DNA of 64,000 bases from contig NC_057917.1 in the NCBI RefSeq assembly GCF_018873765.1, positions 54,181,464 to 54,245,463 on the forward strand. The letters are read 5' to 3'. The notes below the pieces were generated by a model. That model did not search any database, had not been told where the DNA came from, and was given only the letters and a program-made list of their open reading frames with translations. Of this stretch, positions 1 through 12,200 are shown piece after piece. This stretch comes from Telopea speciosissima. Lineage: Eukaryota > Streptophyta > Magnoliopsida > Proteales > Proteaceae. The translations under genes and the position numbers were made by a program. Every line of letters begins with the position of its first letter. Within the stretch, counting starts at the first letter, position 1.

Positions 1-545
1 ATCGACCTAGAATGCATTCCAAGAATACATACCAAACACAGCCTAAGATTGTGCATTAATCAACACCTTTTTATCATTTTTACTTTTTATTTAAAAGAAA
101 ATACCCACAAACTTCCATTTAACAGATTACATGACTAACACAATTGATATGACAATAGATAGTAGTTGGGTTATCAATGTAGCCTTCCAATTGTTCTTCA
201 GTTGGCATTAGTGTGCCTTTGTGTGTATTGACTGGGCTTAAGCATAGAATTTTGATGAATTTGATTGGCTCCTATTAATGTTACCAAATCCTTTCTAAAT
301 TTGAGTTCTCGAACTATGTGCTATAATCCTGTTTCAACACTTATAAGGTGGAATGAGAAGGTGAATGGTTAAGTGTTGTTTTCCTAGTTTACAATCTTCG
401 AGAATATTCCAATACACAAGTGTGAGTGCACATACCGTCTGTGTGTAATACAGGATCACACGAGAGTCTTACATGTGTCACTGCCACTTGATGAAATACA
501 AGATTCTCGTTAGAAGAATTCAATTGGTCCCTTGACTTGAGAGAT
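1..545. other. intergenic, nothing recognised
   Basis: AT-rich sequence with no supported coding frame. The first ~50 bases resemble the outer end of a MITE, with wording like 'accaaacacagcctaa', but the partner end lies outside the window, so no element is called. Confidence 0.4.
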
Positions 546-873
546 CCTTGTCGTTACGATTACACATTATGGGTTTTGGCACACCAATGGTTGATGTCTT
601 CTTGACTATATATCGGTGTACTGGTTTCATATAGTGTTTGATTATGAACAAAAGAGATGTTCAACATAGAACCACTGCCCTAATAGAGGAGAGAGAATAT
701 CTGTGTATCCCTATTGTTGCGGTTACACATTTTGGGTTTTGGCACACCAATGGTTGATGTCTTCTTGACTATATATCGGTGTACTGGATTCATATAGTAT
801 TTGATTATCAACAAAAGAGATGCTCAACATAGAACCACTGCCCTAAAATAGAGGCGAGAGAATATCTGTGTAT
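546..873. repeat. 163-bp tandem duplication (two units)
   Basis: Unit 1 is 546-708 and unit 2 is 709-873. They align along their whole length with few substitutions and small indels; shared landmarks are 'ggcacaccaatggttgatg', 'tatatatcggtgtactgg' and 'catagaaccactgcccta'. No coding frame is conserved between the units. This is a simple local tandem duplication, probably within an older retroelement. Confidence 0.85.
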
Positions 874-2374
874 GATTGGACAAAAATCCGGATACGACAA
901 CGATTTTCTAAAGAGTTAACAAATTGTTTTGAAAACTAATATTATTTATTAATAATATTATTTTATTAAATATTTCAAAAAATGTTTTGGTCCAATCACT
1001 GACATAGAATCTTTGTATAGTTATATTTGATGGATTGGGGTTTGGCAGTAATATAATTACCTGCCCTATAGTCTATTATGTGATATTGTTTAGTTGATGG
1101 ACCAATATGCAATTGATTAGATTAATTGACGAACATCTACTACTTTGGGGACTTAATGGTATTAACTTATTTAGTCTATAAATCATTATAATAATTATTA
1201 ATTAAATTAATGAATATTATAAGATATTCATATTATGTTGGATACCTAATGGGATTCTACCTCTTCCCTCTTTTGTAGCATACAAGGACACTGGTCATTG
1301 AAGGGATTAGCCAAATAAGGCAATGTTGAGATTAAGAATCCCAAACATCCTCCTATCAGGAAGCTTATTCTAAGTGGAGAGGGCTCACATGATTTTGGCT
1401 AACCCTCCCTCTCTCCATTAATTCTCTCCCCCCCCCCTCCTTCCGTCTTTGTCTAGAAATTAGGGTTTTAGAAACCCTAGGTGAGAGTGTGTTTGTGTGC
1501 ATTCCCAATATACACAACAGTTGCATGAACGTGTTCCTTGCATTGCTTGAGTGTGAAAGAGCTAAGCTCGCATGGAGGAGCTGCACTTGTGGTTCAAAAG
1601 TAACCTATTTCCTCCCCCATTAAAAATTTGTATGGTAAATTTCACGTGCAAGCAGAGAACAATCCAATCCTCTATTACGTCGAGCATTGCCCGACACTCG
1701 TTAGGTGTTGCCCACTTGACACAGGTAGGTGATCCTGGTTCATTACTTTCCTCCTCCTCTATACATACGTGGAGAGTAGTTACTTTTCACATACGCTAGC
1801 TTGCTACATTGTGTCTTGACTCAGACTGCAAGATTTACTTCCGTAATCTATTTTCTTTTTTTTTTTTAATTCTTTTTTTCTCACTTAATATGATTCTTCC
1901 TTTACCAAAGCCCTATCTGCTCTAAACCTCAACTGTTGTTATCGTCGAAGAGAAAACACGAAGACACTGAGCTTTCACTTTTGGCCATCGCCATCCCTGT
2001 TCCAGAGAACTTCTGGCTTCTGAGTTGGATAAGAGGGATATGCTAAATTATTGGTTGTTTTATTTATTTTTATAATCTGGGATTACTGGAAGGACATTTT
2101 CCTTCTCTTTTGAGGAATTTGAACGAGAGTGTTATGGATTTGTCATGCATGGTGCATGGTGTTGCATGGCCTTATGTGGAAGAATATGATAATGTATAGA
2201 GAGAGCTTACGTAGAAGTTATCAGAGCTATTACTCAAATTGTGTAAGTAATTATTATGTTATGTGAGTAGTTATATAAGTTATGAAGTCTTTACGTGGTT
2301 AGTGTGAATGGGTTAGAAGTTATTTGTAAATGGTTAGTATGAATATGAGAAACCATTATTTGTAAACTTGCTTT
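874..2374. other. intergenic, degenerate repeat-like DNA
   Basis: AT-rich (about 950-1240), followed by pyrimidine-rich text with a C9 run near 1430. It has the look of an old LTR but no matching partner, primer-binding site or coding domain was found. Short ORFs on both strands at 1365-1800 show no family resemblance and are rejected. Confidence 0.4.
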
Positions 2375-2763
2375 TGTTGGAAAACTACTTCTCCACTTCC
2401 ATGAAAATTTTGATGATAACAAACACATAGATGAAACTATTACTTTGCTTAAGAATAATCAAGAATGACAGGTTTGTAAAGCTTGAAAGAAAGACAAGAT
2501 GATCAAGAAAGGACTATGTGAAGAATCATAAAATTGAAGATATTCAAGACCTTGAAGCAATGTGACTTGAAGGATATACCTTTGAAGAACTCAAATAAAG
2601 GACACTTGAAGCAAAGAAGACTTGAAGTCCCTCGTGTGCACTTAGAAACACATTGCATGATTGTAATAGCATATACATATATAATGAAAAAATCATATGC
2701 ATTGTGTAGAGACCTTAGGAGGCTTTTATAGGAACCTCACTTGACCTTAGAATAGACTAGAGA

Positions 2764-3293
2764 TAAGGGTGTCAAAAAAACCCGGCCATCCTGATTTGGC
2801 CCTAATCTGCCCTGAGCTTGGACAGGGCTGGGCCGAGCCTCTGTTCTAGACAGGGTCGGGCTGGGTTTAGTATTTTGCTGGCCCTGGCAGGGCTAGGCTG
2901 GGCCTAGGTTTGAGGTCTTAGCCTTGGCAGGGCCAGCCCGACCCTGTATACACAATATATTATCTGTATAATGGGCTTTGTTAAGTGGGTTGGGGCTATG
3001 TATTCATATATATTATATGTTACAATGGGCTTGTTAAGTGGGCTAGGGCTTTGTGTATACATAATATATATATATATATATATGTTAAGTGGGCTGGGGC
3101 TTTGTTATTTGTTAAGTGGGCTCACTGGGTTGTTATGGGCTATGCACTATTCAGGGTCAATTAGGGTCGGGCTGGGTTGAGGGTATGCTTGACCCTTGCA
3201 GGGTCGGGCTGGGTTTGGGTTTAGGTTAAGGCTAACAGGGTTAGGTTAGGGTTAAGGCCAAGCCCGGCCCAGCCCAACCCATTGACACCCCTA
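2764..3293. mobile_element. hAT-like MITE, 530 bp, with 8-bp TSD
   Basis: The ends are TAAGGGTGTCAA and the inverse of TAGGGGTGTCAA (11 of 12 matching). It is flanked by a perfect 8-bp direct repeat ACTAGAGA (2756-2763 and 3294-3301). The interior is rich in 'gggctgggc'/'cagggt' words and has no transposase. 8-bp duplications and T/CA(A/G)GG-like ends point to the hAT superfamily. A relative lies at 22274-22841. Confidence 0.88.
3067..3084. repeat. (TA)n microsatellite
   Basis: Short run of alternating TA inside the 2764-3293 MITE. Confidence 0.7.
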
Positions 3294-4302
3294 ACTAGAG
3301 AGTCATTGGAATAAGTCCCCAAAAGTCAAACTATAAAAAACCAGTCAAGACAGTTTGCCAGTCAATCCACCGATCGATCGGATCACAGGGCTTTTTTCGA
3401 TCGGGACTGGCAGAACCTTGCTGGAACGTACCCACAGGTCTGTCTAGTAGACCGGATTGTGCCAGTCGATCCACTGGTCGATCGGACATCGACCAGATGG
3501 TCCAGCCCATGCCTCAACGGCTACTTTTTCCCCCAACGACTATATTCTCCGGTCGATCGATAAGGTCCTCAGGTCGATCGGATTGACAAAAATAGATCCG
3601 TTAGAGCTATTTTTGCACATGTTTTTAGAGCATTAATTGAGCTCTATAAATAGTGAATGTGTTAAACTTTTTCACCATCCACTACAGTCCAAAAGGCAGT
3701 TTTATTGAGAGGTGAAAAATCATTCAAAACTCTATTGTATTGAAGTCAAGAAGGTTTTATCAAGATCATTCAAGATTGATTTCAATGTTTTTACAAGCAT
3801 TCATTCTAAAGAGATGTTCTAAAGAAGGTCAAGTTCATGTGCATCCATTTTCATATCATTCAACACTTGCATGGAGTTCATGCCACACTCCTTGTTTAGG
3901 TAATTCTTATATTATCTTAATTGTATTAGATTTTGTTCTTACCCTTGAATTGGGTAACTCAAGATGAACAAGGTGTTTTACATTAGCCTGGACTGAACTT
4001 AGGTATGCAAAGGATTCTCTTATCCTCAAAATATTAGGATCCTCTTATCATGGTAAAAAGATTGTAAAGGTGTTCTTCCTCACCTATTGTATTAAAAGGG
4101 AGAGACTAATGAAATTCTCTCAAGGCTGAGAGGAGTGGATCTAGGCTGGATTGGCCGAACCACTATAAACTCTGGTGTTCTCTTCTTTTAAATATATATT
4201 TTATTTTACTTTGTTTAAATTAAGAATAAATTGAAAGAATTTAAAAAATACTCATATTTCACTAGTGATAACCTATTCACCCCCCTCTAGGTTATTCCAC
4301 AA

Positions 4303-5170
4303 TTTTAATGTCATTTTGGTTAGCAGTTAGTATGAACTTGGGAAATTAAGGATTGTAACCTTACTTAGAGTCGTATTCTTTAAATGGTATAAGTCTTTGA
4401 ATCCTAAATTATCTCTTGAGGTTAATTTGAGGAGAGGTTGACTCCCAAGTAAGGGTGTCTATGATTGATACTCCTAATTCTACTATATTAGGAGGATCAA
4501 ATGGTAATCCGAACATTGGAGAATGGGATGAATATATCACATTTCAAATTTCAAATTTAAGGACATTCCTAGTGCACGAGGCTTCAACTGCTAAGATGTC
4601 TGGGAAGGATCATAATGTACATAGCCTTACACCCGGTCACAATGGAGCAACCTTACAATTGCACTAAAATCATATACAAATTTAAATTCAATCATTTACT
4701 TTCCCATGTATCGCATTTGGCATGTATTCCTATGTTTGTTCATGCGCACCTACTAGTACCCCAACTACAATTGGATCATTTCCTATTTTTAATATTTTAT
4801 TTTAGGGTCGGCATTCTCTAAGGGGGAGCAGGACCCCTACATGCGCATGGGGGCCAATGAGAGCGCGTGCATTGGCATCATGGGAGATAAGATTTTCGCC
4901 TTTCATGGGGGGGGGGGGCGGAACGGTCATTTCACCCCCTCTATGTCTAGTTGTGGGCAGTCTACTACCCCACAGAGAAATTCTCTTTTATTTTATTACA
5001 CGATAAACGCAAAAACTTGACATGTGAGAAAAGGATCTTGGGATGTACCTATTTACAAAATTATAGTTTTATCTTATATTTCGAGACCAACAATGACTTG
5101 ATTAAGTGAACCGTCAGATTAAAAAATTTTATGCCTATCTATAAATTAAGGGAGGAATACATTGCCCGTG
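4303..5170. other. intergenic with a MITE-like fragment
   Basis: No supported gene. A 70-codon frame at 4455-4667 resembles nothing known. Bases ~4806-4980 hold a decayed copy of the hairpin repeat family seen whole at 40688-40866 and 42229-42363, including a G-rich centre ('catgggggggggggg') and 'tctatgtctag'. Confidence 0.4.
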
Positions 5171-6217
5171 TGTATTGATATCTCCCAAGCCAAGCCAACC
5201 GAAAAAATGAGTGCGTGTGGATTTTAATGTTCTCCAACACCCTCATCTATCAGAGGTGCAGTGCAGGCTGGCTGCATGGCACGTAAATTATTTCAAATCC
5301 AACATCTGGATGGTTTTCTTTTTTTATCCAGTTATCCAGCCGTTGGATTTGAAATAATTCACATGTCATGCAGCAACTGCAACTCACTGGCAGATGAGGG
5401 CCCTAGAGAGGACTAAATCCAGCGAGGGTTCACAATTCATTTACTGGCGGCCACGTTGACATAGTCAATTGAGATAGTTGGAAAGACAGAGAGGGCGTCT
5501 ACTACCCGATTGTTCGCATCATTTTCCAAAATTATATATAAATTAAACAAAAAAGAATCTTACTGAATTCTTCCGTTTTCAAGTAACTTCGGCCTTTAAA
5601 GCTGCAAATCCAAACCCATGTTTAGGGTTTTTAGTCCCACTCTAGTCTAGTGCGACCAATCCATCTCTCTGTGTCCATTTTAATTTTTAAACCTCTAACT
5701 TATCTGCTGCGTAAATAAGGTGAAAAAAAAAGAGACAACGGTATGCTCCTTTTCCTCTCTCTGTTTCTCTCTATTTCTCGCAGGATTCCTTCTCTCTGTG
5801 TCGTTCTATCAATCTCTCTCCCGATATCCAATTTCCCTGAGTTTCTTTTGAGGGAATTTATTATATTATTTATGTTGAAATTGTTGTCTTGTTCTGATTC
5901 TCACGTTTTTTGGTAACAAATATGTGTATTTAGAAGGATTTTCAATCATCTAGATTTAGTTTAATGATTGTTTTTTTCTGTCTGAATTTCCTCGATTTCC
6001 TCGATTCAGTTATGATTTTGAATTATGGATGCTCTTTAGTATTTATAATCTTTGGTTTTGGTAATTGGGATGGAGGAGCAGTGGGAGCTGCTGTGGAGAG
6101 AGATAGAGAGATCATGATCAGAAAATGGGTAGCCGATGAAAGTCTCTTCGCATTGGAAGAGTAGTACGCGCGCGAGAGAGAAGTTGTGATCTTTTTCACC
6201 TTGTGCTAGATTTAGCG
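5171..6217 (+). promoter_or_regulatory. 5' flank and probable 5' UTR of the WIP gene
   Basis: Non-coding. From ~5740 the sequence becomes CT-rich ('ctctctctgtttctctc') and contains 'tctcgcag', a credible 3' splice site, so the gene may have a 5' UTR intron. A GA-rich patch ('gcgcgcgagagagaag') lies just before the start codon. No TATA box can be assigned with confidence; transcript data would be needed to place the 5' end. Confidence 0.4.
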
Positions 6218-9200
6218 ATGGATTTATCGGCAGGTGAGTGTTCAGAACTTAAGCCTGCTGAGGACAAGGATGAAGCCCCAGAAAAGACGACGGTGTCGTG
6301 TGTCGATGGGATTGAGGCAGGGAATAATGGGTCTTTGGGTAATGAGGTTGTGAGCCTCGGCCGTGGAGATCGTGTGGAGATTAAGACTTTGGCGGGGCAG
6401 AGGAATCAGCCGAATGGGAAAGCAATCGGAATTAGACTTGAGAAGCAGCCTGTGGAGCCTCAACAAACTTCAACTTTCTCTGCCACAATTGAGTCTCCTA
6501 CACCATTACCCCCATCGGGAGATACTGCAGCCACGCCAACGACTCCAACGACAGCCAACAAAGGTTATGGTCTGAAGAAATGGAGGAGGATACGCAGAGA
6601 TTTCCCAAAGGAAGGAAGCACCAGTCCGGATTCCAATAGGATCTTGAAAAGGGGGCTTTCCATCCCTGTAGAACCTACGAGACCTCGAGACCCATCTGCT
6701 GAGATCAAGCTTAAGAGCGAAGGATCTGTTGCCTCTGTTAATTCATCTGTTAAGAGCCCCCCCTCTTTTACCAGTGCTCCTGCCATCAAGGGCTCGACTT
6801 CAGATTTAAGGTTGGCGGTGGGATCCACTTTTCCCGTCTGTACCGATTTCGACAACAGCGAGGATCACAGTAGCAAATCCTCTACAGCGGCCAGTGCCCC
6901 TACATTTAGGTATGATGTGCCCGTATTCATGGGAGCTTCCTCCTCGCGAGACAAATGCAAGATCAAGAATTTGAGTGGGAAGATTTCAGCTAGTGCTGCT
7001 CAGAAGGTTCAACAAGGGAAAAGTAGGATTGAGACCAGTAAGAAGTCTAGAGCAGAAAGGTTTAAAATTGAAAAGGAAAATTCGTATTCCAGCCTGGAAT
7101 CCGACTCCAGAAGCTCCAATGTCCTCTTTGCGCAGATGAAAACCTTTTCTGGGATTAGTAATGGTAGACAGAGTGAGAAGTCATGTAATTATGACGGAGA
7201 GAATGGCGATGAAGCCAATTTAAGTGAGATGCAGTCTAATAAAGGTTATGGCAAAGAAAATGGGGGAGTAGTCAAAGATGTTTCACAGGATGCTGCTGAT
7301 ATGTTGTCGGAAGTGAGGGAAGAAGAAAATGATAACCATCAGCCCACAACAGATCAGGATCCTTTGGTTGATTCAATTCTTTCGCTGCAGTCATTGCAGG
7401 AATCACTTGAAAGAGGTAGGTCTTCCTCTCTTTGCCTGCTATTTTTACTCCATTTCCCCATTTCTGAGATCTGAAGTTATTCGTGTTGTTTTGCTTTCAT
7501 GCCATCCTTGCTTTTATATCATAGTGCATTTTACTGTGAATGTATCAGTATGCTCTTTTGTTTGTCAGTGTTTAGAGCTTTAAGTTTTATTCTATGTTTT
7601 CAGGTAAAATTTTTCTCTAGTGTGAGATGATGTACTGATGCATCTACCACTAAAACTTAGAATCTGAAAGTAAAATATTTGCAGAAGGAAGAAGGTCAAG
7701 TGGCGATTCATTAGCAAGTGTGCTTCTTGGTTTTTGCTCACTTCTATAGCTTTCCATTTTCATGTGGCACATCTCTGTCATCGCTTTCCTTTCTTAATTT
7801 TTCTGTAATGGTTCTCAGATTATGTTAGTTTCTTAGTGATATTTGTTCAAAATGTCTGAGTATTTCTGTGTGCTTCTTACTAATATGTATACCCTATTAG
7901 GAAAGATATTTTTTTTAGTATTTTGTTAGATTTTAAATGAGAGACCTCACGGTCGGAATTAAATGAAGAGCCTCCCGGTGAGACCTGAGAGACCGGTGAG
8001 CCCCTCACTCTCATCCCAGGTGGTTAACCCATCACTCTCACCTTCAGATCTCTGTGTTGAATGGTTTCACCACTGAAACGGCCCTAAACCCTAACCCCTC
8101 ACCACTGCAACGACTTTCGCCCTTGATCTCTGTGGAGCTGCTCTGGGAAGATCCTCGCCGAAATTTCCAGATTCAGGTACATAACCCCCCTCACCCCCAT
8201 GATTCTCTCCCCGATGATTTTTCTCCCTACCGCTATTGACGCCCTTCACTCACCCACCATCCCCACAACCTCACGCACGGCTGTATATCTATTTTTCCCT
8301 CTCAAAGATCTCCTCGCCTCCTCGATTCTTTCCCACAACCATTTATACCCTATTTCTCCCACCCTACCACTAGCACCCACTCACCTACCCCGATTATCTC
8401 TCCCCCATCACCTGTGATTCCCCTCCTCGCTGATCTCCCAACCCCCAACTCACACAGCCACTCACATCCACGATTCCTTTCCCACAATCTCATCAGTTAC
8501 CTTCTCTCCCACCTCTACTCTCACCCAATCCGACTATCCCTTCTCCTCCTCTCTTTTCGACTGTGGCTCTCCTTCCATCTCCCTGCTCTCTCCGGCTTTC
8601 CTTCAGTCCCACTCACCACATTAACGAACTCGATTACTCTCATCACACCCCCGATTCTCCCCCACCCACCGATCATTCCTCACAGCCCAAATACAATATC
8701 CACTTACCCACCCCCGACCAATCATCTCCAGGTCTTCTCTATTATACTCCCCCTACCCTGCATCCCGCTCACCCACTGTGCACTTTGCCTCAACTCTGGT
8801 ATTGGTGACAGACCTTTGAGGTGACCTGAGAGCAACCTTGTTCCTCGGTGAAACTGTCTCGTGAAGCTCTGTAATCAGTTGGTTACGCTATATTACATTA
8901 CTCCGGTAAGAGTCTTCGGCACCTTCAGCCGAAGGGCAGCTTGGTTACCCTAGCTTCTACCGCAGTAATAACCTTTTGTATTTCGTGTTTTGTATTGCAT
9001 GCGATTAAGTCTCCCTCCCCATCGTTACTTTACCTATGGAATGTTTCATTACTATTACAATTGTATCTAGATTGTTATTTATCCGATACTATTGCCACAT
9101 TACTTTCTTCAACTATTAATTCGTTGGCCACTGTTGTTTATCTGTGAACTGTTTGTTCCTATACTTCTGTGCATCTCTACAATACGTGTTTGGGTACTGT

Positions 9201-12200
9201 CTGCTAGTATCCCTCTTTGCAAGTAGTTCTATTTGTGTCACTTTCTTTTGTTTATTTGATGCTGAAGCATTAGGAATGCCCTTTTTTTGTATTCCTTTAT
9301 TATCTTGCTCATCCACTTATAGATATTTATTTTTCTATTTTATTGGAGTGTTAGGTAGGCAGCTGGGACCGTGCTATATATATTTCAGCCAATCTCTTTT
9401 ACATGGATCCTATCTTTTGAGTTTTTTCTTCCTTTTCCTTTTTTAAGCTTCATGTCTTATCGACCGTCTGCTAGGATGTCCCCTTTTAGCGCCGCGCCGC
9501 GTCATTACTCGGATGCGGTGACAAGTAGACAAGGGTGCCCGTACATTGGACATGTGTGAGTTAAAAATCGAGTCCATAAGTGTGGGATTAGATTAGCTTC
9601 TTCGAACATTGGTTCCTTAACGGGTAAGAGCATAGAGTTGATAGATATTACGAGGAGAAGAATAATAAATATTGCTTGCATTCAGGAGACTAGATGGAAG
9701 GGTAAAAAAGCTAAAGTGTTGGATGGCTTTAAAATTTGGTATACAATAGACCAATGTAATAGAATTGGAGTGGGCATTGTAATGGATATAGACCTTAAGA
9801 ATGTTGTGGTGGATGTTAAAAGAATTGGAGATAGGATTATAACCATCAAATCGGTGTTGGAAAAAGAGGTCAGCAATATAATCAGCGCCTACACTCCATA
9901 AGTAGGATTGGATGAAAGTAGTAAGATCCAATTTTGGGAACACATGGATGGATAATGCAAGGTTTCAGTCAAGGGGATAAGATTATTATCGGGTGGGCTC
10001 TAAGTGGTCATGTTGGGAGAGATCGTAGAGGCTATGGAAGCATTCATGGGGGCTATGGAGTTGGAGAGAGATGAATGAGGAGGAGACCTCTGTTTTAGAC
10101 TTTGCGGTAGCTTACTATTTATCCATTATGAACACCTTTTTCGAAAAGAGATGGGAGCATTTGATCACCTATAAAAGTGGACATCATACCAGCCAAATAG
10201 ATTTCTTCTTAACAAGAAAGTCTGATAGGCTGTTTTGTAAAAACTGTAAGTTTATCCTGGGGGAGAGTTTAACCACTCAACATAGATTGGTAGTCTTGGA
10301 TTTTTGCCTCTTGTCGCAGTTTCGTAAGATAGGGGATCCAATTTGCCCTAAGATAAAGTGGTGGAGATTAAAAGGAGATTCCTTGAGGTCATTTATAGAT
10401 AACATGGTCGAACAAGGAAGGTGGGATCTTGAAGGCGGCACAAATTCGATGTGGAACAAGATGACGGCTTGTATGAAGAAGGTTGCAAAGGGGGTACTAG
10501 GGGAATTGAAAGGTAAACTTCTTGACCCTAGGGAGTCTTGGTGAGGATGATGGGGTCCAACCAGCCATTAAGACTAAGAAAGCTAGTTTTAAAACATGGC
10601 AAAGAACGAAGGAGGTAGAGGATTTAAAAAGTTATAAATCTGCCAGAAATGAAGCGAAGAAGATTGTGGGGAATGCTAGGGCGAGGAAATATGATAATCT
10701 TTATAACAACCTGAACACCAAGGAAGGGGAAAATGCTATCTATAGGATAGTTAAAGCAAGAGAAGGGATGAGTAGAGATGTTGACCATGTTAGATGTATA
10801 AAAGATGAAGATGGTAAAGTATTAATAAGAGATGAAGACATTAGGAAGCGATGGAATTAGTATATCTGTAGTCTTCTAAATGAAGATGTTTTGAGTAATT
10901 ATGCCCCTTCAAGCTATATTACTAATCTTGACACCACTTGCCATAGATATATACACAAAATCGGAGAGTTTGAAGTCAAAGAAGCCTTAAGAAGGATGAA
11001 AGTATGCAAGACGCCAGGACCAGACGGAGTTCCAATCGAAGTGCGGAAGAGCCTAGGATTATGTGGCTTAACCTGAGTAGCCAAGTTGTATAACAGGATT
11101 GAGTACAAAGAAAATGTCGGATGAATGAGGAAAAGCACTATGGTCCCGATTTATAAAAATAAAGGTGACTTTCAGAGCTGCAATAACTATAAAGGCATAA
11201 AGCTAATGAGCCACACAATGGAGTTATGGGAGAGGGTTATCGAAATGCATTTGAGAAAGGAAACAACTATTTTGGAGAACCAATTTGGCTTTATGCCAGT
11301 TAGATCCACGATGGAAGCTATTTTCCTATTAGGAGACTCATGGAAAGGTATAGAGAGGGGTAAGAAGGATCTTTATATGGTCTTTATTGACCTTGAAAAA
11401 GCCTACGATAGAGTCCCTAGAGAACTTATCTGGCACATACCTGAGAAGAGAAGGGTGCCATGTAAATACATGGACATCATTAAAGATATGTATGATGGCG
11501 TGGTGACTAGCGTAAAATCTGCAGGGGCTCAAGGTGGTGAGTTTGCAATTACGCTTGGGGTTCATCAAGGATCAACCTTTAGCTCTTACTTATTTGTGCT
11601 TATCATGGATGATTTAACCCGAGACATACAAGATGAGATCTCTTGGTGTATGCTTTTCGCTGATGATATTGTTTTAGTGGATGAGACAAAAACAGGGATA
11701 GCGCCAAGTTGGAGTTGTGGAGATCTACCTTAGAATCAAAAGGTCTTAAGATTAGTAGAGTAAAGACAGAGTACATTGTGTGCAACTTTAGCCACACTAC
11801 GGCGGTTGATGAGGTGGTCAATATTGATGATAAAGAGATACCTCAAAGTGATTTTTCAGATACCTGGGCTCTATCGTAAGTAAAGAAGGCGATATAGAGG
11901 ATGATGTTTCCTATAGAATTAAAATAGGATGGTTGAAGTGGAGAGGAGCAAGCGATGTTCTGTATGATCGGCGTATTCCTGTAAAGCTCAAAGGAAAATT
12001 TTACAGGGGTGCCATTAGACTGGCCATGATGTATGGTGTGGATTGTTGTGCAGTGAAAAAGCAGCACGTTGATAAAATAAGTGTGGCAGAGATGAGGATT
12101 TTGAGATGGATGTGTGGCAGACTAGGAAGGATAAAGTTAGGAATGACCATATTAGAGCTGAGTTGGGAGTAGCCCCTATTCATGAGAAGCTACGAGAGAG

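Larger units (their letters stand above)
2375..4302 (+). mobile_element. probable copia-type LTR (solo or partial)
   Basis: The segment starts with TGTTGG and runs through 'gatgataacaaacaca'. In the middle it has repeated 'cgatcgatcgg'-rich words. It carries a TATA-like 'ctctataaata' near 3640 and ends in 'ttcacccccctctaggtta'. That combination is familiar from long LTRs of plant Ty1/copia elements (SIRE/Maximus-like). A 530-bp MITE sits inside it. No second LTR, primer-binding site or clean 5-bp target duplication was found, so the edges are approximate and solo-LTR status is inferred. Confidence 0.5.

Noticed and set aside
6203-6217. Upstream in-frame GTG as WIP start
   Set aside because: Plant nuclear genes start at ATG; the family-like start [11 protein letters not shown] begins at 6218.
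7416-7474. Read-through end of WIP exon 1 as a stand-alone protein
   Set aside because: GTAGGT splice donor at 7416 and exact family continuity with the exon at 19594 show that the remaining frame is intron.
8054-8824. Pro/Ser/Leu-rich ORFs
   Set aside because: Translation of pyrimidine-rich LINE leader; several overlapping frames are open at once and none has a domain.
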